36,170 nucleotides of DNA from Prevotellaceae bacterium UBA1746. GTDB lineage: Bacteria > Bacteroidota > Bacteroidia > Bacteroidales > Bacteroidaceae. Location of the stretch: contig CAJPJR010000016.1 of NCBI GenBank assembly GCA_905369775.1, positions 1 through 36,170 of the forward strand, given 5' to 3'. How positions within the stretch are numbered: the stretch's first letter is position 1; each line of letters begins with the position of its first letter. The position numbers were made by a program, and so were the translations under genes. Positions 24,045-32,074 of this stretch are shown piece by piece. A model generated the notes under the pieces. The model had not been told where the DNA came from. It saw only the letters and a list, made by a program, of their open reading frames with translations, and did not search any database.

Positions 24045-24075
24045 CGAAATTAGTGGTTTCGGCGCGCCTCACAAA
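24045..24075 (-). promoter_or_regulatory. Promoter of the D-lactate dehydrogenase gene
   Basis: On the minus strand TTTG (24075-24072), 19 bases, then TAATTTCG (24052-24045). Elements and spacing are the same as in the rplY promoter, including 14 identical bases around the -7 element. The predicted leader is about 75 bases. Confidence 0.7.
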
Positions 24076-24188
24076 GTTTTGCCCCCTTTTCCGGCACACA
24101 AGTCGCCGGCAAGTGGGCTTTTTTGCATACGGGCTGCGCAATCTCACGGTCGGCGCGCCCCGGACCATCGGGGCAAAACGGGGCCTGC

Positions 24189-26423
24189 TCAGCGTTCGGC
24201 ACGCACCACGGCGCGCACCGTGCGGATGGTGTCGAAACTGATGTCGGCGCCCACGGCTTCGCGAATGGCGGTGAGCGAAACGGGCGTGTCGTCGTCGCGA
24301 CTGTGATCGTGGTCGCGCAGATAGTGCCGCACGCGCCGCACATGGTCGGCGGGATAGAGGTCGTCGAGCTCGATGCGTCCGGTGAGCAGCGCGGGTAGGA
24401 GATAGTTGCTCACCGTCTGCTCGGTGACGCCGCGCGCAGCGGCAATTTCGCGCACGCTCTTGCCGGCTTCGAGTTGGCGCAGGGCATCGGCACGCTTCTC
24501 TTCCATCGTTTCGCGCGGCGCGCTGCTCTTTTTCGTGCGCGAGCTCGAGGCCGACGCCGATTCGGCCGGGGCCTTGCGGGCGGTGGAGGCCAAGCCGGTG
24601 GGCATGGGCCCGGTGGGGTCTTCGATGGTGGCGAGCGAGTGCAAGCGCTGATAGTCGTTGACATCGAAGGGGTGTTTGGCAAAATAGCGCAAGACGCGCA
24701 ATTTGACATAGAGATCGCGTCGCAGTTCGTCGATGACGGTTTTGGCGCGTTTGGCCACCTCCTTGCCGCCGGCGGGGAGGGAGAGGGTGCGCATGAAGCC
24801 CTCGAAGGCACCGAGACGGTCGGCGAAATAGGCCGCGCCCTTGGTGATGCGCTCGAGCAGTTCGGGGTGAGTGGCGTAGTCGGCGTGGGTGGCGATGAGC
24901 GTTTCGTACTGCGGACGGAATTTCACGGCGACGGCGGCGATTTGCTGGCGGAAAAGGATGAGGAGTTTGCGGAAATCTTCGAGCGTGATGGGGGCTTTCT
25001 TGTAGAAAAACTCTTCGAGCAACCGCTGCATGGCGGCGTTGCGCCGCTCGAGGTCGGCAAACGAGAAGAGGTCGCACACGAGGGCGAAGAAATAGTTGCG
25101 GCGCATCTGTTGCAACTGGTCGGGCGTGGGCTGTTGCTCGGGAATGTGCTCGGTGAATTGGAGCACGGTGCCGTCTTGGATGATGGCCGAGGCGGGAATG
25201 GGGGCGCTGAGCACCAGGCCTTCGAGGGACTTGCAACGCGAGAGGGCAACGTAGGCCTGCCCGTGGGCGAAAGCGCCTTGCACGTCGATGATGGCGCGCT
25301 CGAAGGTGAGACCTTGGCTCTTGTGCACGGTGATGGCCCAGGCGGGGCGGAGGGGATACTGCGTGAAGGTGCCGTCGACCACTTCTTCGATCTCATTGGT
25401 GCGCTCGTTGAGGACGTAGCGGGCGTTGTTCCACGTTTCGCGCGGCACGTTGATGAGCACGCCGCCCTCGTTGGTGCGGACGGTGATTTCATCGCGGTCG
25501 AGGCTCACCACCTCGCCGAGCATGCCGTTGAAATAGTGGTCGTCGCCCGCCATGCCGTTGCGAATGAACATGACTTGTGCGCCGCGTTTGAGCACGAGCC
25601 GATCGGCCGCGGGGTAAGACGATTCGGGAAACTTGTCTTTGACTTCGGCGTCGTAGGTGAAAGCGGGGGTGGTGAGCGCGGTCATTTCGGCCCGGTTGAT
25701 GGAATCGGCCTGGTGATTGTGCGTGACGAGACGCACGTAGGCTTCGCCTTCGGGCGGACGGAAATTGGGCACGTAGCGCGCATTGAGCTGCGCGAGCATG
25801 GCGGCGTCGAGGCGGTTGCTGCGCACGGCGTTGAGGAGCCGCAGGAACGTGTCGTCAGACTGCCGATAGACGGTTTGCAGTTCGACGGTGACGAAGGGCG
25901 TTTGGCGCAGGGCGTGGCTGGAAAAGAAGTACTCGGAGTCGTAGTAGCGCGACAACAATTCGCGATCTTCGTCCTTGACCACGGGCGAGAGCTGCTGCAA
26001 ATCGCCGATGAGCAGCAGTTGCACGCCGCCGAACGGACGTGCGGGGTCGCGGTAGCGACGCAAGGCGGCGTCGACACTGTCGAGCAGGTCGGCGCGCACC
26101 ATGGAGATTTCGTCGATGACGATGAGATCGAGACTGCGAATGAGGCGGCGCTTGCGATCGGGCATGCGAAACTGGTCGGTGCGAAACTGCATGCCGGGAA
26201 TGAAGGGGGCGAAGGGGAGCTGCAGAAACGAGTGGATGGTGACGCCGCCGGCGTTGATGGCGGCGATGCCGGTGGGGGCGAGCACCACCATGCGCTTGTG
26301 CACCTCTTCGCGAATTTGACGCAAAAAGGTGGTCTTGCCCGTGCCGGCACGGCCGGTGAGGAAAAGGTTGGTGTTGGTGTTCTCAATGATTTGGCGCGCC
26401 AAATCGCGTTCGGGGTTTTCCAT
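24189..26423 (-). CDS. PIF1-like helicase with C-terminal helix-turn-helix domain
   Basis: A 744-residue superfamily 1B helicase. Residues 1-430 carry the motor: Walker A LTGRAGTGKTTFLRQI, motif Ia LAPTGIAAINAGGVTIHSFL, Walker B IVIDEISMVRADLLD, LLIGDLQQLSPVV, and the late motif WAITVHKSQGLTFERAIID. A helical middle part follows, resembling the HRDC/RQC-like tails of related proteins. The end contains a helix-turn-helix (LEAGKSVREIAAARGVTEQTVSNYLLP), seen in other Bacteroidetes and in some RecQ-like proteins. PIF1 enzymes unwind 5' to 3' and resolve G-quadruplexes or stalled forks; here the added DNA-binding domain may guide loading. The gene has its own promoter region, shared divergently with the LuxR-type regulator. 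Confidence 0.9.
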   Translation of the reverse strand: MENPERDLARQIIENTNTNLFLTGRAGTGKTTFLRQIREEVHKRMVVLAPTGIAAINAGGVTIHSFLQLPFAPFIPGMQFRTDQFRMPDRKRRLIRSLDLIVIDEISMVRADLLDSVDAALRRYRDPARPFGGVQLLLIGDLQQLSPVVKDEDRELLSRYYDSEYFFSSHALRQTPFVTVELQTVYRQSDDTFLRLLNAVRSNRLDAAMLAQLNARYVPNFRPPEGEAYVRLVTHNHQADSINRAEMTALTTPAFTYDAEVKDKFPESSYPAADRLVLKRGAQVMFIRNGMAGDDHYFNGMLGEVVSLDRDEITVRTNEGGVLINVPRETWNNARYVLNERTNEIEEVVDGTFTQYPLRPAWAITVHKSQGLTFERAIIDVQGAFAHGQAYVALSRCKSLEGLVLSAPIPASAIIQDGTVLQFTEHIPEQQPTPDQLQQMRRNYFFALVCDLFSFADLERRNAAMQRLLEEFFYKKAPITLEDFRKLLILFRQQIAAVAVKFRPQYETLIATHADYATHPELLERITKGAAYFADRLGAFEGFMRTLSLPAGGKEVAKRAKTVIDELRRDLYVKLRVLRYFAKHPFDVNDYQRLHSLATIEDPTGPMPTGLASTARKAPAESASASSSRTKKSSAPRETMEEKRADALRQLEAGKSVREIAAARGVTEQTVSNYLLPALLTGRIELDDLYPADHVRRVRHYLRDHDHSRDDDTPVSLTAIREAVGADISFDTIRTVRAVVRAER

Positions 26424-26476
26424 TGTGAACAGTGGATTCTATTTTTTACGGGGATTTTGCACCGTAGATTATCGAA

Positions 26477-26484
26477 CAAAATTA
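26477..26484 (-). promoter_or_regulatory. -7 element of the helicase gene
   Basis: TAATTTTG on the minus strand, 53 bases before the ATG. No TTTG at the expected distance. Confidence 0.5.
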
Positions 26485-26506
26485 AGCGTTTCCGACGAGA
26501 AATGGC

Positions 26507-26514
26507 TATTTTTG
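26507..26514 (+). promoter_or_regulatory. -7 element of the LuxR-type regulator gene
   Basis: TATTTTTG on the plus strand, 66 bases before the ATG. It diverges from the helicase element 22 bases away, so one regulator could affect both. Confidence 0.5.
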
Positions 26515-26580
26515 CAGCAGATTCTTGAGTGAGGACGCCGTTTTTGAGACCGGCGGCTCGCTTGCACACATAGACCCGAC

Positions 26581-27327
26581 ATGCCACACAACCACCACCC
26601 CGCTTCTCCGCACGCTCACCCGCACCATCCGGCAGCGGCACCGACCGAAGGCCAAGGCCAACGGCCCGCACTGCGCATGGCGGTGGTGGAACCCAATGTG
26701 CTGGCCTGCATGGGGTTGGAAAACACGCTGCGCAAAATCATTCCCATTGCAGAGGTTTGTACCTTCGCTTCGTATGAGGCGCTGATGGAAACGAACGCAG
26801 AGGATTTTGCCCACTTTTTTGTGGCGGCGCGCATCTATTTTGAACACACGCATTTCTTCCGCCGCCGGCCGTTTGCCACGATCGTACTGACCAACGGCGA
26901 GAACCTGCCTCCCACGCCGGGACTGCTCACGCTCAATGTGTGCCAGAGCGAGGAGGAGCTGATCAAATCGTTGCTGGAGTTCCACGCTTTCGGACACGGC
27001 GCGGGGCCGCATCGGCCGCGCACAGCGACACCGACGGAGGGGCACGGACACGCGCAGTTTCGCCGACCGACGATGTCACACCCCGGCGAAACGCCGCCGA
27101 CACAGGAGACGACGGAGCTGAAATCGCCGCTGACGCTGCGAGAAATTGAGGTGGCGACGCATTTGGCACGCGGCTACACGAACAAGGAGGTCGCCGAACA
27201 GCTGAACATCAGTCTTTCGACGGTGATCACGCACCGGAAAAATCTCATGCTCAAACTGGGGGCGCATTCGCTTTCGGACATTATTATCTATGCCGTGATG
27301 AACGGCCACTTGGATCTGGGGGTGTAG
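26581..27327 (+). CDS. LuxR-type transcriptional regulator with histidine-rich N-terminus
   Basis: The 248-residue protein ends in a clear LuxR/FixJ DNA-binding domain (LTLREIEVATHLARGYTNKE, VAEQLNISLSTVITHRKNLM, about residues 183-247). The middle (residues 31-140) starts like a receiver domain (LRMAVVEPNVLACMGLENTL) but lacks the acidic pocket and phosphorylation Asp. It is therefore a degenerate receiver, probably not phosphorylated. The first 20 residues contain eight His (MPHNHHPASPHAHPHHP), and the linker before the DNA-binding domain is again rich in His, Pro and Thr. Metal or haem binding is an attractive guess, not shown. Related single-domain-input LuxR regulators occur in Porphyromonas and Bacteroides. 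Confidence 0.85.
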   Translation: MPHNHHPASPHAHPHHPAAAPTEGQGQRPALRMAVVEPNVLACMGLENTLRKIIPIAEVCTFASYEALMETNAEDFAHFFVAARIYFEHTHFFRRRPFATIVLTNGENLPPTPGLLTLNVCQSEEELIKSLLEFHAFGHGAGPHRPRTATPTEGHGHAQFRRPTMSHPGETPPTQETTELKSPLTLREIEVATHLARGYTNKEVAEQLNISLSTVITHRKNLMLKLGAHSLSDIIIYAVMNGHLDLGV

Positions 27328-27352
27328 AGGCAGCACCGCGGGCAAGAAAAAC

Positions 27353-27392
27353 GACCGTCCGCTGAAAGCTTGAAGGCTTTCGGCGGACGGTC
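27353..27392. terminator. Bidirectional terminator
   Basis: A 17-pair stem (27353-27369 with 27376-27392, one G-U pair) lies between two convergent genes. T-rich ends are present on both sides: TGTTTGTT on plus, GTTTTTC on minus. It serves the LuxR-type gene and the ispH-mnmA operon. Confidence 0.85.
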
Positions 27393-27430
27393 TGTTTGTT
27401 GCGGGAGAAAGCAACGGGGAAGGGGCGGAA

Positions 27431-27679
27431 TCAGAGCCCTTGTTCCTCGAGTTTCTCGCGAATGCGGAAAAGATGCAACACCTGTCCACCGTAGACGGGG
27501 GCGTCGTGGTGCTTTTCGACGAGATCGATGTAGCGCTCGACGGTGGCCCGCAGGTGGGTGATGTGCATGCAGCCCATGAGATCGAGCGACTCGGGTAAGC
27601 GATCGAGACGGGCCCTGAACCAGGCGACGAGTTCGCCGATGGTGGCTTTATCGTAGGTTTTCTGAAAGGCTTGTGGCAT
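27431..27679 (-). CDS. Small conserved protein of unknown function
   Basis: An 82-residue soluble, helical protein starting MPQAFQKTYDKATIGELVAW. It contains WFRARLDRLPESLDL and ends HLFRIREKLEEQGL. Similar short proteins occur next to tRNA-modification or isoprenoid genes in Bacteroidales, as far as I recall, without known function. The start at 27679 was chosen because it follows the mnmA stop by 35 bases; the longer frame upstream lies inside mnmA and is spurious. It is the last gene of the ispH-mnmA operon. Confidence 0.75.
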   Translation of the reverse strand: MPQAFQKTYDKATIGELVAWFRARLDRLPESLDLMGCMHITHLRATVERYIDLVEKHHDAPVYGGQVLHLFRIREKLEEQGL

Positions 27680-27714
27680 GAACGGAGGATTTACGGGGCG
27701 AGAAAAACTGGGAA

Positions 27715-28827
27715 TCAGACGCTGATTTCGCCGGAACCGACACAGACGCGACCGTCGGGCGTGTAGATGACCCCGAACTGGCCGGGGGCAATGCCTTGGA
27801 TGGGAGCGTCTCCGTCGATGTGGAACGTGCCGTCGAGGGTGCGCGTCAAACGGCCGGTGCGCCAACGATCGGTGTGCCGCACCTTGAACGTGACATCGAA
27901 GGTGCCGGTTTCGGGCCAGGGATCGCCGGTGAGGAAATGAAAACCCGACAGATTGAACGAACGGCCGTATTGAAGGAGGTTGTCGTAGCCGTGCGAGACG
28001 TAGAGGATGTTGGCTTCGAGATCTTTCTTGACCACAAACCACGGGCCGCCGCCGAGACCGAGTCCTTTGCGCTGACCGATGGTGTGGAACCAGTAGCCTT
28101 TGTGCTCGCCGACCTTTTTGCCGCTTTCGATCTCGATGACATCGCCCGTGCGCTCACCGAGAAAACGACGTACGAAGTCGTTGTAGTTGATCTTACCCAA
28201 GAAACAGATGCCTTGCGAGTCTTTGCGGCGGGCGGGGGCCAGCCGATTTTCGACGGCGATGCGGCGCACTTCGTCTTTCTGCAGATGGCCGAGCGGGAGC
28301 ATGAGCTTCTCGACTTGACACGATTCGAGTTGCGCCAAAAAATCGGTTTGGTCTTTCACGGGATCGGGGGCGGTGCCGAGCCAGGTGGTGTGGGCGCTGA
28401 GATCGACAGCTTCGCCTGAAAGAGGGTCGCTGAAGACTTCGTTGTCGCGGAGGGTGCGCGCATAGTGGCCGGTGCAGATGCGGTCGTAGGCATGACCGAC
28501 GCGCTCTTCGAAGGCGCCGAACTTGATGAGCCGATTGCACATCACATCGGGGTTGGGGGTGAGGCCGCGGCGCACGTGGTCCATCGTGTAGGTCACTACG
28601 CGATCCCAATATTCTTTTTGCAGATCGACGACTTCGAGCGGCAGACCGTAACGGCGTGCCACGGCTTGGCAGAGTTCGAGGTCTTCTTCGGCGGTGCAGG
28701 TGAGTTCATCGTCGCCGTCCATGCCGATTTTGATGTAGTAGAGGTCGGGACGCAAACCGCGTTCCATCAGGAGGTGGGTGGCGACGGCACTGTCGACGCC
28801 GCCGGAAAGCAGGAGAGCGATATTCAT
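27715..28827 (-). CDS. mnmA: tRNA-specific 2-thiouridylase
   Basis: Introduces sulfur at C2 of the wobble uridine in tRNAs for Glu, Gln and Lys. The ATP-binding P-loop is LLSGGVDSAVA at residues 6-16. The two catalytic cysteines are C97 (NPDVMCNRLIKFGAF) and C208 (KDSQGICFLG). The C-terminal beta-barrel domain is complete (GYWFHTIGQRKGLGLGGGPW onwards). Length 370 is normal. The start overlaps the ispH stop (ATGA), implying coupled translation. Bacteroidales often carry more than one mnmA-like gene, so this may not be the only copy. Confidence 0.93.
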   Translation of the reverse strand: MNIALLLSGGVDSAVATHLLMERGLRPDLYYIKIGMDGDDELTCTAEEDLELCQAVARRYGLPLEVVDLQKEYWDRVVTYTMDHVRRGLTPNPDVMCNRLIKFGAFEERVGHAYDRICTGHYARTLRDNEVFSDPLSGEAVDLSAHTTWLGTAPDPVKDQTDFLAQLESCQVEKLMLPLGHLQKDEVRRIAVENRLAPARRKDSQGICFLGKINYNDFVRRFLGERTGDVIEIESGKKVGEHKGYWFHTIGQRKGLGLGGGPWFVVKKDLEANILYVSHGYDNLLQYGRSFNLSGFHFLTGDPWPETGTFDVTFKVRHTDRWRTGRLTRTLDGTFHIDGDAPIQGIAPGQFGVIYTPDGRVCVGSGEISV

Positions 28828-29750
28828 GACGGTTGTTGCGTTGAGGAAGAGGGGGAAAGGGTCGACGGGCCCGGGACATCGGTCGAACGATCGGGGTCAA
28901 GTTCGCGCACGCGTTCGGCACAACGTTCCATGAGCCACTTGGGCGTGGAGGTGGCGCCGCAGATGCCGACACTCGTCACGCCGTTGAACCACTCGGGATC
29001 GATCAGTTCTGGATCGTCGATGAGGTGGGTGTTTTCATTGACCTTGCAACAGGCTTCGAACAGCACACGGCCGTTGCTGCTCTTGAGACCGCAGACGAAA
29101 AGCACGAGGTCATGGCGACGCGCAAATTCCTGTACGCCGGGCAAGCGGTTGGAGACGCGACGACAGATGGTGTCGTAGCAACGAAACTCGGCCGGCGGCT
29201 GGATGTGGGTCGTGAGATAATCGATGAGGGTCTGGAATCCTTCGAGCGGTTTGGTGGTTTGCGAGAAGAGATAGGTGTTGCGCGTGAGATCGACTTTGTC
29301 GACTTCGCTGATGTCGGAGATCACGACCGCTTCGCTGTTGGTTTGCCCCACCAGCCCGAGTACTTCGGCGTGGCCGTGCTTGCCGTAGATCACGATCTGG
29401 GGGTTTTCCATTTCGTGATAGACGCGACTGATGCGCTGTTGCAAATTGAGCACGACGGGACAGGTGGCGTCGACGAGGGTGATGTTGTTGCGTCGTGCGA
29501 TCTCGTAAGTAGAAGGGGGTTCACCGTGTGCACGGAGCAAAACCCGGACATCGTGCAAAGTAGCGAAGGTTTCGTGGTCGATGATCACGAGACCACGCTC
29601 GCGCAGGCGCTCGCATTCGCGGCTGTTGTGGACGATGTCGCCGAGACAATATAAGATGTCACGCTGTCCCAACTCTTCTTCTGCCTTTTTGATGGCGGTG
29701 GTGACCCCAAAGCAGAAGCCGGAACCGGCGTCGATTTCGATATGTAGCAT
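28824..29750 (-). CDS. ispH: 4-Hydroxy-3-methylbut-2-enyl diphosphate reductase
   Basis: Last step of the MEP route, giving isopentenyl and dimethylallyl diphosphate. The iron-sulfur ligands are C13 (GSGFCFGV), C97 (VDATCPVV) and C196 (DTIC). Substrate-binding His residues are H41 and H75 (RAHGEP), and the proton-relay Glu lies in KHGHAEVLG (E129). The first 280 residues match the family; the last 20 are a low-complexity Ser/Thr/Pro tail. It precedes mnmA with an ATGA overlap. Both enzymes depend on sulfur chemistry, but the link may be only positional. Confidence 0.95.
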   Translation of the reverse strand: MLHIEIDAGSGFCFGVTTAIKKAEEELGQRDILYCLGDIVHNSRECERLRERGLVIIDHETFATLHDVRVLLRAHGEPPSTYEIARRNNITLVDATCPVVLNLQQRISRVYHEMENPQIVIYGKHGHAEVLGLVGQTNSEAVVISDISEVDKVDLTRNTYLFSQTTKPLEGFQTLIDYLTTHIQPPAEFRCYDTICRRVSNRLPGVQEFARRHDLVLFVCGLKSSNGRVLFEACCKVNENTHLIDDPELIDPEWFNGVTSVGICGATSTPKWLMERCAERVRELDPDRSTDVPGPSTLSPSSSTQQPS

Positions 29751-29780
29751 AGTTTGTGTCTGTTTGTGGGAAAAGAGGGG

Positions 29781-29935
29781 CGTTTACCGAAACGGGGCGC
29801 CGTCGTTTACCGAAACGGACCGGCATCTCTACCGGAATGAACGAGCGATTGTCGGGGTAGACGGGCATTTGCCAAAACGGACCGGCGATTTTTGCAGCAC
29901 GGACGGACGATTGTCGGGAATTCACCCCCGTTTAC
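29781..29935. repeat. Degenerate tandem repeat, unit about 62 bases
   Basis: Bases 29804-29865 and 29866-29927 are two copies of a 62-base unit. CGGACCGGC recurs at 29816 and 29878, and CGATTGTCGGG at 29846 and 29908, each exactly 62 apart. The unit head CGTTTACCGAAACGG stands at 29781 and 29804, as CATTTGCCAAAACGG at 29866, and in part at 29929 just before the porQ stop. It fills the porQ-ispH gap and contains no gene. Confidence 0.75.
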
Positions 29936-29938
29936 GAA

Positions 29939-30916
29939 TCAAAGTCGGTAGGAAACGCTGCCCATCAGCGAAGAACTGGCCAAATGGTAGCGCGCCCACG
30001 CCAAGTCTAACCGTAGGCGCGAAAAGCGAACGCCGGCGCCGAAAGAAAATCCCGCACCGTGGCCGCGACCCGCAGCCGTCAGTTCGTAGCCACGGCGGAA
30101 ATTGTAGCCGGCCGAAAGCGTCACTTGTTGAGAAGGCATCCAGTCGATACCCACCACCAGGTGGTTTGTGAACAAACGTCCGGCACTCAGTTCGGCATCG
30201 GCCGTAGGCATATAATAGGCTTTCGACCAACGCGTCAAATCGATCAGCGTGACATTGAAACGCAGCGGCGTGTGCGCCAATTGCTTGGAGAAGCCCATCT
30301 GCAACGAGTAGGGAACCGTTTCGGTGCGCCGATCGAAATGCTTGATCTCTGCCCCCGCATTGCGCAGCACGGCCGACCAGCTCCAGCCCTCTTCCTTATT
30401 ATAATAGTTGAGTCCCACGTCGGCAACCAAAGCCGCGGCACTCATCGTGCCCAGTCGCGAGTAAACCGTCTTGAGGTTCGCGCCACCCGCCCATCGAGGG
30501 GAGAGCGCATAGCCGTAGCCCGCGCCGACAATCACATTGCTCGGGGTGAACTGGCCCAAATCGGCACCGTACTCATCGGTTTCGAACATCGTGCCGTAAC
30601 TGATGCGTTGAGCGAAAAAGCTCGCGGTGTGGCGAAGTCCAAAACCGTGCACATACTGTGCGCCCGCCCACAGCGCCCCGTCAGGAAGCGAAGCGACGGT
30701 GAGACCGAACTGGCGCGGCGTGACATCGGCCAGTAAAGCCGGGTTGTGCTGCGCAAGGGCCGCATCGTCATCGGGCACGCTGTTGCTTTCGCCGCCGAGC
30801 GCGGCCACATGCGCCGAAACGGGCAATCGCAGCACATTATAGGCCGACGTACTCTCTTGCGCCGATGCACAAAGCCCCGACAAGAGGAGGAAGAGGAGAA
30901 TTAGTTTTTTTTTCAT
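29939..30916 (-). CDS. porQ: Type IX secretion system protein PorQ
   Basis: Outer-membrane beta-barrel of the PorV/PorQ family, a part of the type IX secretion machinery that attaches and exports cargo with C-terminal signals. The 325-residue protein has a signal peptide (MKKKLILLFLLLSGLCASAQ). The family start is LRLPVSAHVAALGGESNSVPDDDAALAQHNPALL, seen here in pieces. Alternating beta-strand patterns run to the terminal YRL typical of barrel ends. The ATG at 30916 was chosen for the signal peptide; a longer frame enters the promoter. A -7 element lies 22 bases upstream. Confidence 0.85.
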   Translation of the reverse strand: MKKKLILLFLLLSGLCASAQESTSAYNVLRLPVSAHVAALGGESNSVPDDDAALAQHNPALLADVTPRQFGLTVASLPDGALWAGAQYVHGFGLRHTASFFAQRISYGTMFETDEYGADLGQFTPSNVIVGAGYGYALSPRWAGGANLKTVYSRLGTMSAAALVADVGLNYYNKEEGWSWSAVLRNAGAEIKHFDRRTETVPYSLQMGFSKQLAHTPLRFNVTLIDLTRWSKAYYMPTADAELSAGRLFTNHLVVGIDWMPSQQVTLSAGYNFRRGYELTAAGRGHGAGFSFGAGVRFSRLRLDLAWARYHLASSSLMGSVSYRL

Positions 30917-30937
30917 TCGCGCCGAAAAATAGTGCGA

Positions 30938-30945
30938 CAAAGGTA
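30938..30945 (-). promoter_or_regulatory. -7 element of porQ
   Basis: TACCTTTG on the minus strand, a full match to TAnnTTTG. No clear TTTG at the canonical distance. Confidence 0.5.
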
Positions 30946-30968
30946 CGACATAATTTAGTTTTTGGGCG

Positions 30969-30976
30969 TACTTTTG
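30969..30976 (+). promoter_or_regulatory. -7 element of the tonB-like gene
   Basis: TACTTTTG on the plus strand, divergent from the porQ element, leaving a leader of about 120 bases before the TTG start. Confidence 0.45.
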
Positions 30977-31100
30977 CTCCGAAATCAGAGACCGCCATCC
31001 CCTTTTCAATCAAGGTTTCAGGCAAGATCGGTCGTTTGCGACTCTCCGATCCGTTCGCCGGCTGTGCAGTCTCCTCTACCCCACTAAACTTACAGACACT

Positions 31101-31913
31101 TTGAACGAATCTCCCCTACTTTCGCGCGAGTGGAACGACCTGGTGTTCGAAAACCGCAATAAGCAATACGGCGCTTACGTGCTCCGCAAGGAGACCGGCA
31201 AGCGCTATCGGCGCGTGGGGATGATCTTCCTCGGAGTTTTCCTCGTGCTGGCCGTCATTGCCGGAGTACTGGGCTATTTTGTCTACAAAAAAGTGCAGGA
31301 AATCAGCACCGAAATCAACGAAGAGGTCAAACACCTCGAACCGGTCAAGACACGCGACGGCTTCGAGCGCAAGAACATTTCGGTAGGTCGCAGAGCGGTG
31401 AAAGTTGCCACCACTCCCGGCGGGCGAAACACCGCGCCCATCATCGTCGATCGCCGCACGGTCACCGCCCCCATCGGCATTGACGGACCGGACGACAGCA
31501 AACAAATCGACCGCAGCGAGCTCGTCGACCAAGACATCCACCACAACGCCGATCAACCCGATCTCCCCGTCGAAGGACCGCAACTCACCGCCACAGAAGT
31601 GGTGGAAGAGATGCCGCAATTCCCCGGCGGATACAAAGCGATGGTGAAATTTCTCGATGACAACATCGTCTATTCCGGCGCAGCACAGCGATTGCAGCTC
31701 GACGGCACCTGCGAAGTGGCCTTTGTGGTCCAACCCGACGGCAGCATCACCGACATCGAGCTCACCAAGAAGACCCAACCCATGCTCGATCGCGCCGTGA
31801 TGACCGGCATCAAACGCATGCCCAAGTGGAAGCCCGGGAAACACAAGGGGAAAGTATCTCCCGTGCGTGTCACCATCCCCATCACCTTCGTCCTTTTCAA
31901 GGATAAAGGATAA
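31101..31913 (+). CDS. TonB-family energy transducer (TTG start)
   Basis: Couples the proton-motive force of the inner membrane to outer-membrane TonB-dependent transporters. The 270 residues begin with the Bacteroidetes signature REWNDLVFENRNKQYGAYVL, followed by a membrane segment (MIFLGVFLVLAVIAGVLGYF). A periplasmic spacer comes next, then the TonB C-terminal domain (PGGYKAMVKFLDDNIVY, GTCEVAFVVQPDGSITDIEL, MPKWKPGKHKGK). No in-frame ATG precedes the conserved N-terminus; the TTG at 31101 is the only reasonable start. It lies divergent to porQ. ExbB and ExbD are not in the window. Confidence 0.88.
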   Translation: MNESPLLSREWNDLVFENRNKQYGAYVLRKETGKRYRRVGMIFLGVFLVLAVIAGVLGYFVYKKVQEISTEINEEVKHLEPVKTRDGFERKNISVGRRAVKVATTPGGRNTAPIIVDRRTVTAPIGIDGPDDSKQIDRSELVDQDIHHNADQPDLPVEGPQLTATEVVEEMPQFPGGYKAMVKFLDDNIVYSGAAQRLQLDGTCEVAFVVQPDGSITDIELTKKTQPMLDRAVMTGIKRMPKWKPGKHKGKVSPVRVTIPITFVLFKDKG

Positions 31914-31995
31914 GCGTGCGCCCGACGACGTGTCCGACGCACCGCCTCAGGGTGAAATTCCCGGCGAGGGAAAACCTTTTTCCGACAGAATTGCT

Positions 31996-32003
31996 TATTT
32001 TTG
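31996..32003 (+). promoter_or_regulatory. -7 element before the thioesterase operon
   Basis: TATTTTTG, a full match to TAnnTTTG, about 70 bases before the thioesterase ATG. The upstream TTTTT stretch is nearer than consensus spacing. Confidence 0.45.
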
Positions 32004-32074
32004 CCCTGAGCCCTCGTCGCTCAAACCGGCGATGAGAACAGCCCTTCGCCCTCTCCACTCGCAAACTCCCCACC

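Noticed and set aside
24157..24174. GCCCCG/CGGGGC hairpin after the helicase gene as terminator
   Set aside because: The six-pair stem is not followed by a T run on the minus strand.
24474..26528. 684-codon plus-strand frame opposite the helicase gene
   Set aside because: Low-complexity Gly/Glu/Val protein without motifs; the minus strand carries all helicase motifs in order.
29781..29935. CRISPR array
   Set aside because: The repeats are few, degenerate and tandem with a 62-base unit; there are no unique spacers of equal size and no cas genes.
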